From positions 661,807,482-661,871,481 of the forward strand of contig NC_133666.1 in the NCBI RefSeq assembly GCF_037893015.1: 64,000 nucleotides of DNA. Reading direction: 5' to 3'. The notes beneath the pieces are model-generated. The model was not told the DNA's origin. It saw nothing but the letters and a program-made list of their open reading frames with translations, and did not search any database. Of the stretch, positions 1 through 10,077 are shown in pieces. This DNA is from Macrotis lagotis. Taxonomy: Eukaryota; Chordata; Mammalia; Peramelemorphia; Peramelidae. Both the position numbers and the translations under genes were made by a program. Numbering within the stretch: position 1 is the stretch's first letter; each line of letters starts with the position of its first letter.

Positions 1-1060
1 TGGCTCATGAATCCTGCATGATTTTTGGAGATCTGAAATAGTTTGTACAGGAGCAAGAGTGATTTGTTCTAGAGATTCTTCTTTCTCCTCTTTTTCTTTT
101 TCCTGATCCATTTGTTCATAAACATAGGGGGCAATACTCGTAAGTTGGTCTATAGATATTTTATGCCATCAAGGAAATCTTTTATGGAAATAACTTTGTA
201 ATGTGTACTAATGATATAGGCATCCCAGGGGTTCAGTAGGTCTAATCCTGAAAACCACTTAGGCACAATATATAAAAAAAAAACAGCTAGGGTTTTTTTT
301 TTTTACTTGGAATTTTTTTTATAATTTTATAATTTTTTGGAATTAACCCAGTTTTATAATTTCTTGGAATTGACCTAGTTTGGGGGTCTGATGGCACAAG
401 CTTCCATGCAAGCAATGAAGATATCCCTAGTATAATGAGTCTGAACACTGGGATTCCAATGGGGATCTTGCCATGTACCAATTCATAAGTGCTTGTAGGA
501 TTTGGAGAGCCTGCTTCGATAGGGGCAATCTATTAACTTTCTCTATGAGAGCAGTTTTTTTCTCCAGGAGAAATGAGTCTCCTTAAGGTCAATGACATCT
601 CTCCCAAGTGAATTATAACCCCTAAAATGGCCTGAAGTTGAGTTACAACAGGGTCTTCATCAAATTTTGGGGTATCCCTCATCCAAATGGAGAGATCTGA
701 GGTACTAAGAGGCTAATGGTGTCTATGAATAAAGATGTTTCCTCCAGTGTCTTTCTAGAAGCAAGAGAATGCCAATAGGCATTTTCAGTTTCAGAAGTTT
801 CAGTTTCAGAAGAAATTCTGTCTCCATCTTTACATGAGGAGAATAATTTAGAGGCACACAATTTGGAGTGGGTATGTGGGTGGGCAGAAAGGAAGAAGAT
901 AAAAAGAGAAGGCTGCTGGTGGGGAAAGCAAGGTCATAGCAACTGGAGAATAACTAATAGGGGCTGCAGAGGACTGGGAGGGGGGCACAGGCAAGACAGA
1001 GAGAGAGGAAACTTGAAGGTTGGTTGGGTGTATACCCCTTTTCTGGAGCTGCATAGCAGA
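1..1060 (-). mobile_element. Possible ERV gag-like remnant (broken)
   Basis: The minus strand holds short open stretches separated by stops and frameshifts. From high to low coordinates there is a proline- and serine-rich segment (about 1054-850). It is followed (about 700-630) by a pattern W-x5-P-x-F-x-E-D-P, which resembles the start of the capsid domain in class I (gammaretrovirus-like) Gag, and then by degraded sequence rich in Glu and Lys (about 130-60). The order of a proline-rich linker followed by this capsid-like pattern is the main argument. No protease, polymerase or envelope motif is visible, and the element would continue past the left edge. It could also be unrelated sequence with a chance motif. 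No intact product is possible. Confidence 0.35.
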
Positions 1061-1540
1061 ACCAGAAATCCACCTAACTTTGATGTTTATTTTTGCCTTA
1101 CCTGAAATTCTTCAATTCTCAAAGGTACCAAATTAACACCAAAATAAATTATCAACAGGATCTCTAATGGTTTTAGACCATATTTTGCATAACTTAAGTT
1201 TATACTACTTTGACATGCCTAACTGGGTGCTCCCCCTTATCCCTTGCTACAGGAAATTTTTCTAAGAGGTTTCCTCTGACACACTATAATCTAACTTGAT
1301 ATTATTAAGTTCTATTATTCTAGATCATTTCTTTAGTCAGGACACAGAAAAGAAAAATACTATTATAAAGTACAAAACTGTAGACATACAGAAACACAGA
1401 TATACAAGTTCAAGGCTAATGGATTTCTGTGGAACATCCTCCCATGAGTCTTAATGTAAGAATTATTAATGTAAGAATTATTTCATGATGACTTAACTAT
1501 ATGAAGTCAAATTTACTTCATCTTTTGGGTAATGCATCTT
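1061..1540. other. Unassigned AT-rich stretch
   Basis: No gene or recognised repeat is visible. If the neighbouring gag-like remnant is real, this could be its leader or LTR, but I cannot find matching LTR ends. A small tandem duplication of a 15-bp unit (ttaatgtaagaatta) lies at about 1451-1482. Confidence 0.4.
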
Positions 1541-1899
1541 TTCTTTTTTTTGGAAGATGTAAACTTATTTTTAAAAATTTTTTTCTTTATTTTTTCTTTA
1601 CACATTACTAAAATATTCTTGTTTAAGAGTAAACATATTACCCCTTCCATTCCCCAAAATATAAAACCTCATGAGGAATAAAGTAAAAGAAAGAGAAAAA
1701 TGTGTTTTCAGTCTGTGTTCTGATAACATCAGCTCTGTCTTGGATGGATTGCATTCTTTATCATAAGTCCATCACAGAAGTTACTTCCATGTTTTTCCAC
1801 AGTTGCTCTGGCTGATCGCATTTCCCTCCATCCATTCCTCCCCACTACTGTCTATTATATTTTCTCTCTCCTTTCACCCTGTCCCTCTTCTAAAATGTA

Positions 1900-2045
1900 G
1901 TAGGGTAGCTGAGTAGTGCAGCAGGTAGAGCACTGACCCTGAGACTAAGAGGCCCCAAGCCCACATACCACCTCAGAGACCCAGCAACCACCCAACCCCA
2001 TGGTCCCAGACAAGACACCCAATCCCAGCATCTTGCAAAAAGTTA
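1900..2045 (+). mobile_element. tRNA-derived SINE, GC-rich WSINE1-like variant
   Basis: A tRNA-like head (tagctgagtagtgcagcagg) leads into a body where the usual 'acacttaataattacctag' stretch is replaced by a C-rich form (cccagcaaccacccaacc). It ends in ttgcaaaaagttaaaaag. It is inserted in the 3' part of the HAL1-like element. It may represent a separate WSINE1 subfamily. Confidence 0.65.
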
Positions 2046-2209
2046 AAAAGAAAATCTTTTATATCTGACTGTTCTCTCCTATGATCTACCCTCTCCTCTA
2101 TCACCCACATACCCTCCCCCCACTGCTTCCACCTGTCCCCCTTCTCTCCTTTTTTCCTCTGGATATCTATACCCTATTGAGTGTGTATGTTGCTTCCTCT
2201 TTGAGCCAT

Positions 2210-2352
2210 TTTTTTTTGGCAAGGCAACAGAGTTAAGTGGCTTACCCAAGGCCACACAGCTAGGTAATTATTATGTATCTGAGGCCAGATTTGAACTCAG
2301 GTACTCCTGACTCCAGGGCTGGTGCTCTATCCACCGTGCAACCTAGCCACCC
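2210..2352 (-). mobile_element. WSINE1-like SINE
   Basis: The plus strand reads tttttttttggcaaggcaac … ggtgctctatccaccgtgca … gccacccc, the complement of a WSINE1-like copy with its A-tail at the left. Flanks (ctttgagcc / ctctgagcc) give an imperfect short duplication. It lies within HAL1-like 3' sequence. Confidence 0.85.
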
Positions 2353-2856
2353 CCTCTGAGCCTTTTCTGATGAGAGTGAAAGTTCCCTCATTCCCCCCTT
2401 CCCCCCTTCCATACCATTGCAAAAGCTCATTGAAAAAAATATCTTTTATATGAAATATCTTACATATTCCACCTCTCCTTTCTCTTACTTCAAGTACATT
2501 TCCCTTTTAGCTATCAACTCCATTTTTACAATATATTATATCTTCACATTCAATTCTTTTCTGTGCTTCATCTATAAAAGCTCCTTCTACCTACTCTATT
2601 AAATGAGAAGGTTCATGTGAGTATTATCACTATCATTTTTCTATGCAAGAATACATGCAGTTCATCATCATCAAATCCCTCATAATTGACCCTTCTCCAC
2701 TCTCTATGCTTCACCTGAGTCCTGTACTTGAAGGTCAAACTTTCTATTCATTTCTGGTCATTTCAACAGGAACATTTGAAATTCCCCTGTTTCATTGAAA
2801 GTCCATCTTTTCCACTGGAAGAGGATGTTCAGTTTTGCTGGGTAGTTGATTTTTGG

Positions 2857-3241
2857 TCACATTCCAAGCTCTTTTGCCTTCTGGAATATTATATTGCAAG
2901 CCCTGTGAGCTCTTAATGTAGTTGCTGCCAATTCCTGTGTGATCCTGACTGTAGCTCCATGATATTTGAATTGTGTCCTTTTTTGGCTGCTTGTAATATC
3001 TTCTCGTTGACTTGGAAATTCTGGAACTTGACTATAATATTCCTGGGGGGTGTTTTTTTGGATCTCTTTCTGGGGGGGTTGATGGATTCTCTCAATTTCT
3101 GTTTTACCTTCTGCTTCTAAGAAATCAGGAAAATTTTCCTGTAGGAATTCTTTAAAAATGAAGTCAAGGCTCTTTTCCTGATCATGGCTTTCAGGTACCC
3201 TGATAATTTTTAAATTATCTTTTCTGAATCTATTTTCCATA
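2857..3241 (-). pseudogene. HAL1/L1 ORF1 C-terminal half
   Basis: An open segment of 127 codons ends at a TGA at 2857-2859. It has the L1 ORF1p RRM-like start (NLKIIRVPESHDQEK) and the following C-terminal domain pattern with basic residues. ORF1p is an RNA-binding trimeric chaperone of L1-type retrotransposons. The rest of the ORF lies at 5137-5674, separated by the CIBAR1 retrocopy, so this is one half of an ORF split by an insertion. The N-terminal half also carries frameshifts, so the ORF is dead. Confidence 0.8.
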
Positions 3242-3255
3242 TCAGTTGTTTTTTC
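3242..3255. repeat. Target-site duplication, left copy (CIBAR1 retrocopy)
   Basis: The sequence tcagttgttttttc is identical to 5123-5136. On the minus strand it begins gaaaaaac, an A-rich start typical of L1-endonuclease targets. Confidence 0.85.
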
Positions 3256-5122
3256 TGTAAAGTCTTTATTTTATATGTTATAGTTGATTTTCTAGTATTT
3301 AAAGCAAATAAATTTCACAATTAGTAAAATATGCTTGTCTGAATCAATGAAACATGAAGATTACAAATGTTTTCTCAGAAGGAAATAAATCCTAGAAATG
3401 AAAAAATGTCAGACATGCCAAAATTCTGTGATTTTATATGTCTCCAACCTGATATTTCTGGGTACAAGAATGAGTAAGAATAAATTTTAATATTTAGAAT
3501 TCTTAATACAGCATCAGACTTTTACTTTACTCTAGTGACTTGTGCCTCCTATGGGTTCTCTAAAGTCAGGATCACACCTAATAATTGCTATTTGAAATTC
3601 ATGAAGGCTGCCCCCTTTTAACAACTTCATTTTTTATGTAATATATAAAAATAAATCAATTTATTTAGCCTTCTAATTTTGCTTATTAATGCCCTTTGAC
3701 TATTAAAGGTATCAAGTAGGTAGAACTGACTTGGCAAATGATGAAGACTCCAATTTTTGTAATTGGTGATAACTTCATTTCATTTAAGTACTTTATGGAA
3801 TGGCATTTGTCAGAAGGATCCTGAAGGAATTCTAACGTTTTAATGAAGGCATAAAAACTTAACATACATACAAAACAGATAGTGATAACATACAAAAACA
3901 AAAGGGAAGAGATATAGTTTTGGCAACTGCCATATTTGTCATTGGAAAAATAGCTTTCAAGATAATTTAAATACTATAACCTTGGTAAAAGAAACTACTA
4001 CTATGTTTTAAAATTTTATTTTAGCCATTTAATTTTGGGGCTACAGAAATTTCCTTTAAATCACATTCTATTCCTCAGCCATTTACTTTTTAAAACTTTA
4101 GAATTGTTAATGATGTGTATACATACATATATGTACATGTTAGCTTTGTTGCTTAGTTTTTACATTTTAATGATTGATCTAAATTGAACAATTTAATAAT
4201 TCAAGTCTTGATGATTTTCAAGGATACTGTTAAAAAGCAGGAAAAAAATTAATTTTCTTCCTCTGTAACTTCTAACTCATCATCTTCATCATCCTCTTCA
4301 TCATCTTGTTGATCTTTTCTTATCGAGCTGTGGGAATCTGCTGTCCTGTTCCAGTTACACACTGGGCAGAAATAGATCTCTGAAGAGGGGATTTTGAGTT
4401 TGCTCGAACAACATCTAAACGAGTTGAATAGTCAGGTGGATACAGAGAGCTCCGAAAAATCTCTAGATCTTCTTCTTCATCAATCTTCTGTATATGTTGA
4501 TAAGCAGCAGTGTAGACTTCCAAAGCTTTGCCATGGAACAGCCTTTCAATTGTTATAAATTCTGAAAATATATTCTTTATGTCCTTTATTTTTTGCTTTT
4601 CAAAATTGGCAATTGTTTCTTCCAGATGCCGACTTGTTCTGGTAGCATCCATTGTAGCTCTCTGTAATTCAGTTTCTGCCTGTGATATCGATCTGATGGA
4701 TTCCGCTGACGTGTCCTTTCTAAGTCGAGTTAACTGCTTAGCTTCTCGATTCTTTGCTGTTAAGAGCTGCTCCGAGGTCCTCCCGTTTCATTTTCACAAT
4801 AGTTCCATAAGTTTTCAAAGGTTCAACTACTTTGGCTTCAAGTCTTTCAACCTCGGCCTGCCGGTAGTCCTGGAGCTCGGCAAACTCCTGGGCGAAGTTC
4901 TTGAACCTCCGTCAGCGGCAGGTCGGCCTTGTCCCGCAGCCGGCCGCTTGCGCACGTAGCCGGAGAAGATCTGGCACAGCTCCCCGAAGTGCTTCTCCAC
5001 GTTGGAGCCCGCGTCCTGCAGCGGCCGGGTCTGGGCATCCCGGCTTTCCAGGCTCCACCTCAGCATGTCGCCTCGCGAGCAGCGGGGCCTCGGGAGGGAG
5101 CCCCCAACGGGCCCTGCGCACC
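3256..5122 (-). pseudogene. CIBAR1: Processed pseudogene of CIBAR1 (FAM92A)
   Basis: The minus strand encodes a decayed, intron-less copy of CIBAR1 (FAM92A), a BAR-like protein of the ciliary base that partners CBY1. The start codon is at 5066-5064, with about 56 bp of GC-rich 5' UTR. Frame pieces include NVEKHFGELCQIFSGYVRK near the N-terminus, then [15 protein letters not shown], then a 110-codon open stretch (4652-4320) with MDATRTSRHLEETIANFEKQ and LFHGKALEVYTAAY. The acidic tail (DDEEDDEDDELEVTEEEN) ends at a stop at 4251-4249. Several frameshifts and an apparent loss of about 18 codons after the RDKADL segment make it non-coding. About 1 kb of 3' UTR follows, with AATAAA (minus) at 3265-3270. 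It is flanked by tcagttgttttttc duplications at 3242-3255 and 5123-5136, inside HAL1 ORF1. No poly(A) tail separates the 3' end from the duplication. Identity rests on memory of the CIBAR1 protein, but the match is long and collinear. Confidence 0.9.
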
Positions 5123-5136
5123 TCAGTTGTTTTTTC
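5123..5136. repeat. Target-site duplication, right copy (CIBAR1 retrocopy)
   Basis: This is a 14-bp perfect match to 3242-3255. It marks the 5' end of the retrocopy on the minus strand. Confidence 0.85.
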
Positions 5137-5674
5137 AATGAGATATTTCACATTTTCTTCTCATTTTTCATTCTTTTGGCGTCAAACTATTATGTCTTGA
5201 TTTCTTGTAAAGTCATTAGCTTCCTTTAGCGACGTTCTACATCTGAAGGATTTGTTTTCCTCAGAGAGTTTTCCTATCTCCTTTTCCATCTGGCCAATTC
5301 TGCTTTTTAAAGCATTCTTCTCCTCAATAACTTTTTGAACTGTTTTATCCATTTGACCTAAGCTGGTTTTTAAACATGTTTATTTTCTTCAGCATTTTTT
5401 TGGGATTTACTTGACTAAGCTACTGACTTCATTTTCATGTTTTTCTTGCATGCCTCTCATTTCTTTTCCCAAATTTTCTTCTATCTCCCTTACTTGATTT
5501 TCAAAATTTTTTTTTGAGCTCTGTCATAGCCTGAGCCCAACTTCTATATTTCTTGGAGTCTTTAGATGCCAGAGCTTGTACTTCCTCATCTTCAGATTGA
5601 GTATTTTGATCCTCCTTGGGATCATAGACAAAGTAATTGTCAATGATCTGTTTCCTTTTCTTCTGTTTACTCAT
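5137..5674 (-). pseudogene. HAL1/L1 ORF1 N-terminal half
   Basis: The minus-strand ATG at 5674-5672 starts a lysine-rich N-terminus (MSKQKKRKQIIDN) followed by Glu/Lys/Gln/Leu-rich heptads typical of the ORF1p coiled coil. At least one frameshift follows an A-run near 5510, and in-frame stops follow. The reading continues across the inserted retrocopy into 3241-2857. The junction sequence (attttccatatcagttg|…|caatgagatatttc) rejoins into normal ORF1 sequence once the insert and one duplication copy are removed. Confidence 0.75.
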
Positions 5675-6420
5675 GTCCCCAGTCTGTGCTTGGTTTTGGG
5701 GTGCTTCCTGAGCTTTTGAGTTTTATTGGGACATACTCACAAGGACCTCAGTGTGTGAGGCTCTAACTGCTCTCCTGGTCTATGAATGACCACAAGAACA
5801 CCCCTCTGCCATGGGGCTGGGGGGGTCCCTGATCTATGGGAGGCCTAGACTGCAATCAGGATCTGAATGTGGTCAGAGCCCCAGAGTCCTGGTCCATGGA
5901 CAAAGGACAGACCTCAGAAGTCTCCCTCCACTCCCTTACCTTCAGTGGGCTGAGCACTCAGGGCACAGCTGCCTGGAGGCTCCTGCTGGACTACTCAGAA
6001 AGCCTGCTTCCCTGTCCTGGATCTGGGCTGTCATGGCTATGCTGAGAGTGGCACCCTCACTGAGAACCTGAGTTTTGCACTTGCTCTGGTAGAGAGGTCA
6101 CCCTGCTGATCTTCGAAGTTGTGCTTGGTGCTCCCTGGGGTGCAGGTCAGGAAACTGCTTCTGCTGTGAGGAGTGGGTGCTCCTGGGTGCCTTGGGGCTG
6201 TTCCTGGGAGGCTGAAGTTCCTTCACTCTGGTGGGCTGCCCCTCTAACCCCATGGAACAGAGTTTTTCCACTAATTTATAGGTTACCTTGGGCTGGAGAA
6301 TTGCCTCACTGGATTTTCTGTGGGTTCTATCTCTCAAAAATTTAGTTACAGTCATAATTTTAAGGTTTTTGAAATATTTTGGAGAGAGAGAGAGCACCTA
6401 AGAAGAGGCTCTTATTCTGC

Positions 6421-6432
6421 TGTCATCTTGGC
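6421..6432 (-). promoter_or_regulatory. YY1-like site at the HAL1-like 5' end
   Basis: The minus strand reads gccaagatgaca near the element start. Mammalian L1 5' ends carry a YY1 site (CAAGATGGC) that helps set the transcription start. Here one base differs (GATGA for GATGG), so binding may be lost. Confidence 0.35.
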
Positions 6433-6440
6433 TCCCCCCT

Positions 6441-6968
6441 CCCCCCCTACCACCCTCTGCAATAAATCTTTTCAACAATGCACTTTCTAATGAAAAAATC
6501 TGAATGACTAATTATATAGAGAGACATAGTTTCTGGAATTCCCTGCCTTGGAATTGTAGTCATTGCCCAAGCACCCTTAACAAGACCAGTTTATTTATTG
6601 ACTTGGTCCACAGTCTAATGATCTAGAAGAAACTTAAGAAATTCTAACAGGAAATTTTCCCTAACAACCCCAATCAGCAACTCTTGCTCTCAGGAAAACT
6701 ATCACAGTGCTAACCTCAAAATAAACTCATAGTGCCAGAACTAGGAATCAGATTGGATCTAAGGAAAGTTCTTGGGTTCAAAGAAGTCCTTCCTTGGAGC
6801 ACATAGCATTCCTCTGTTGACCCTTGCTTTCTACAACTGAGTTCATAGTTCCATACTCTCTAATGTGGGTGCAACTGCCAGTGGATTAAGTCCTTTTCTG
6901 GGTACCCAATTTATGATCAAGACAGAATAGTATGAAAGCAAAATCTAGAGATTGTCTTTCTTTTTTTT
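6441..6968. other. Unassigned stretch
   Basis: No gene is visible. The composition (for example the accagtttatttattgactt segment) resembles other LTR-like sequence in the window, but I cannot place ends or a family. Confidence 0.3.
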
Positions 6969-6982
6969 AGAAATTAAATGTT

Positions 6983-7133
6983 GGGGAGGCTAGGTGGCGC
7001 AGTGGATAAAGCACCAGCCCTGGAGTCAGGAGTACCTGGGTTCAAATCTGGTCTCAGACACTTAATAATTACCTAGGTGTGTGGCCTTGGGCAAGCCAGT
7101 TAACCCCATTTTCCTTGTAAAAACCTAAAAAAA
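6983..7133 (+). mobile_element. WSINE1-like SINE with duplication
   Basis: Nearly complete copy: head ggctaggtggcgcagtgg, middle ttaataattacctagg, and tail ccttgtaaaaacctaaaaaa. Duplications agaaattaaatgt (6969-6981) and agaaattaagtgt (7134-7146) differ at one base, so the insertion is fairly young. Confidence 0.9.
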
Positions 7134-7146
7134 AGAAATTAAGTGT

Positions 7147-9345
7147 AGTATAATGAGGAATTATCAATATATTAGGCATCAGTAATGAAGCTAAAACTTT
7201 AGTGTGCACAAATGAATGTCCATTTTCAAGCCAAATTTGTGATTCTTGTGAAACTTTTAGATTAATAATTTTGTTTCTTCCCCTTTTGAGGGGAAATATT
7301 CACCAGCTATGGTTATCTGAGACTGTTAGCCACTTATGACATGGCACCTCCATAAGACTTTCTTGAATTGAATATATTTCTGTTTCTTTGGCACTTCTTT
7401 AATTTCCTGGAATGGAAGTAGGCAAGTTTCCTAAGGGGTATTACCAATTCAGGGTGTTTATTGGTGCACACCTTATAATCTCCCAGATTTTCCAGGAAAC
7501 CTTCTATGAAAACATTTTTCTCCAAGTCTTAGTCCCTAACTCTAATTCCTGAGTTTTCTATTTCAACTTCTATTACCAAAGAGTTAGACTCAAACACAGA
7601 GAGAACGCCAAGACAAACAAGAAAAATTACATCTTCCTCAACACCGTGGGGGTCTGTTCTGGCTCAGAAGATTTGTAACTGAAGGAAGAGTTTTGTCTCT
7701 GGTACAATTCTCCAAGGAGAAATCCTCCAGAAAAAAGTTCCTCTGGAGTGCTCAAAGGTTTTTTCCCTAAGAGGGTTCCCCCAAAACTAGCCTCTCTCTG
7801 TATTCTTTCATTATTGTCAAGTTGCTACAATCAAAATTGAGGTAAACTGAGGCACAAAGTTCTGAACATGATCAATTTATTGACAAAGTATAAATTTGAT
7901 AATAGTTTATTATTTATTATCTAAAGCTAAGAATCTGAATGAGAGGACATCTCTCTTTTATAGAGAAAATAAAGAGCATATAGAATAGAAGTCAGCTTCA
8001 TATATGGGGAAATGGTATGATCGATTAAAAAACTTCTAGCATCAGAGATATTAGAAACAATATAATTGACTGGAAATTGGGAATGAGGGGCTAGCAGCAA
8101 TCTTTTGAATCCTGTCACTAAGACATGTTCATTGTTTGAGTATACCTTCAAGGATAGTGGACCAGATTACCTTGGATAACAGACTGAACTCCTTGGCATC
8201 TACCTGCATCCTTGAAAGATAACAGATTTTCTTGAGGCAAGAATAGCATAGTGATTAGCAGAACTGATCTTCTCAACTTAACTCATAGACAATGAATGAT
8301 TGCCAGGAAAGCTAAATTTCCAAACTTAACTCTGAGACTAATGAAACATGACATAGGCAGTTACAAAATGTTGGCAGTGATCCAGATTGAAATCAATAAC
8401 AAAACAGAATCAATTTGATTTTCCCATGTTTCAGTTCCTAACAGAAAAAGAACACTGAAATGTATAGTTCCAGACTTGTGAGTTACCTCAAATACATGGA
8501 TTTTCCTTGTGTTCTCCCTGGCAAGCTTCTTTAGGTATGTGTCCACTCTTCCACATAGATGTTGACTTCATCTGCATGAAAGTTTAACCTAAATTTTTGT
8601 GTGGATTATTATATACTTATTTCTTATGCATTTGCTTTTGAGTACCTGTGATATTCTTGTTTCTTTTTCTTTATTGGTAAACAAATGGCTTTTTGTAAGA
8701 TCAAAAAATGTCGTTATTATGAATCACTGATTTTATAAATAGAAAATTATTGATGAGGACTAAAGAGCTAGTGTGATGACTGGGGGGAGTATATGCTTAT
8801 GTAACGGGATTGCCCCGGTACTTTGAGAAATTTAAGTGTAAGTATGTGGTTTTGATTCCTATCTGGGAACCTAGAGTTGCTATAATGAGAGCAAATTTTA
8901 GGGTATGAACCAACCCAGAGAATAAGCAAATGCATATATGCTGTGATCACGTGAGTTTCCACCCCACAAGGGTGAGAGATGGAATATAGAGTTGTGGGTC
9001 AGTTTGTGTGGTATTACAGTGTACAAAACAATGAAATAGCACATGGAAGGAAAGACCTCAAGGTGATGGGGTTAATGGAAGTAGTTAAATTAGACTTTGA
9101 AATGAAAGGATTAACTATGATATTATAGTTTTATGAGAAAAGAGGTCCCAGACAGAGCAGACAGAGAGTTTCTGAGTAAGTTTGTTTTTTTTGGTAAACT
9201 GATCCAAGTACATGAAACACCATGGACAGAACTCATCCTTGTACTTTTATCCCTTTCCTTTCTGAGAAGCTCCAATCGTGGGAATTTTACAAATGGAAAA
9301 TTCCCTAGAATTTGGGTACTTAGCTGAGATCCAAGGTTTTTCTTT
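7147..9345. other. Long stretch without recognised gene or repeat
   Basis: Only short, unconserved frames occur. The segment around 7810-7940 (tgaggcacaaagttctgaac, then tgatcaatttattgac) reads like part of an LTR in reverse, but no ends are visible. A palindromic E-box tcacgtga sits at 8947-8954. Confidence 0.4.
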
Positions 9346-9358
9346 AAAAAGTCCTACT

Positions 9359-9505
9359 CTCAGGAGCAGCGAGGTGGTGCAGTGGATAAAGCACCGGCCC
9401 TGGAGTCAGGAGTTCCTGGGTTCAAATCCGGCCTCAGACACTTAATAATGACCTAGCTGTGTGGCCTTGGGCAAGGCACTTAAACCTGTTTGCCTTGCAA
9501 AATAA
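9359..9505 (+). mobile_element. WSINE1-like SINE with 13-bp duplication
   Basis: Head agcagcgaggtggtgcagtg, middle cttaataatgacctagctg, and tail ccttgcaaaataaaa. Perfect duplications aaaaagtcctact lie at 9346-9358 and 9506-9518. Low divergence suggests one of the younger insertions. Confidence 0.92.
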
Positions 9506-9518
9506 AAAAAGTCCTACT

Positions 9519-9971
9519 GTCCTCCACAGCCCATAGCCAGTCAACTAGCTTAGACTTCTTCCCTGATAAAGACTAAAATAGATTCTTTTCTATATGAGTT
9601 CTCCAAATTTCATCTAAGAACTGGGGTGGGGGGGGAGATCCCCTAGGACTTTTCTGGGTCCCTTTCCTCAACAAAGGCATGCTATTCCAATCTTTTGCTT
9701 TGAGTAGGTGCCTGTCATACCATTTAGGATATTAAAATGAATATGTTATTTTTGTCGCTGAGTCCAGAAATCTCCTTGGTAGTAATATTTTATCATGTTA
9801 ACAGTCAAGAGGACCTGATTTTGTTCAAAGTTATTCCCGTTTTTTCTTCTTAAAGTAAGATGACAATTCCTTAAAGAGGATTAAAATTGGAATCAGTTGA
9901 AATCTGGAGTTTCTACCATTTCCTTGCAAAATCTCCTTAAGTTGAACCTTTTTGTAATATCTTTTGACAAA
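9519..9971. other. No recognised gene or repeat
   Basis: Plain AT-rich sequence; an 8-bp G-run lies near 9630. Confidence 0.4.
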
Positions 9972-9973
9972 GT

Positions 9974-10063
<90 letters not shown>
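9974..10063. repeat. Triplet microsatellite (AGC)7 then (TAG)~22
   Basis: About seven AGC/CAG units (9974-9996) pass directly into about 22 TAG units (9997-10063), then an interrupted tail to 10077. Polythreonine and polyvaline frames here are translation artefacts. The TAG part is the reverse complement of the ACT array at 11524. Confidence 0.95.
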
Positions 10064-10064
<1 letters not shown>

Positions 10065-10077
10065 CTAGTAGTAGAAG

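Larger units (their letters stand above)
1541..6440 (-). mobile_element. HAL1-like element (L1 relative, ORF1 only), interrupted
   Basis: Read on the minus strand, this begins near 6440 with an L1-type 5' end (gagccaagatgacagcag). It continues through a 5' UTR of about 0.75 kb, an ORF1 from about 5674 to 2857, and a 3' region ending in an A-rich tail (T-run at about 1541-1550 on the plus strand). No endonuclease or reverse transcriptase segment lies between ORF1 and the 3' tail. This fits HAL1 'half-L1' elements known in mammals. Removing the retrocopy at 3256-5122 and the SINEs at about 1900-2045 and 2210-2352 leaves about 2.7 kb, consistent with a HAL1. A weak imperfect flank match (aatgcatctttt / aataaatctttt) is too degraded to call a duplication. 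Confidence 0.7.

Noticed and set aside
4320..4652. 110-codon open frame as a functional CIBAR1 exon
   Set aside because: It lies in a continuous intron-less copy with 5' and 3' UTR, frameshifts and a target-site duplication, so it is part of a processed pseudogene.
4850..5122. CpG island of a live host promoter
   Set aside because: It is explained by the retrotransposed 5' end of CIBAR1 mRNA; activity is possible but not shown.
4827..5229. Several overlapping GC-rich frames on both strands
   Set aside because: They are other-frame shadows of the retrocopy's CpG-rich 5' end.
6983..7133. tRNA gene at SINE heads
   Set aside because: The tRNA-like heads are followed by SINE bodies and A-tails and lack a full cloverleaf; they are SINE promoters, not tRNA genes.
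8947..8954. CACGTG E-box as a regulatory element
   Set aside because: An 8-bp palindrome alone is expected by chance in 64 kb; no supporting context.
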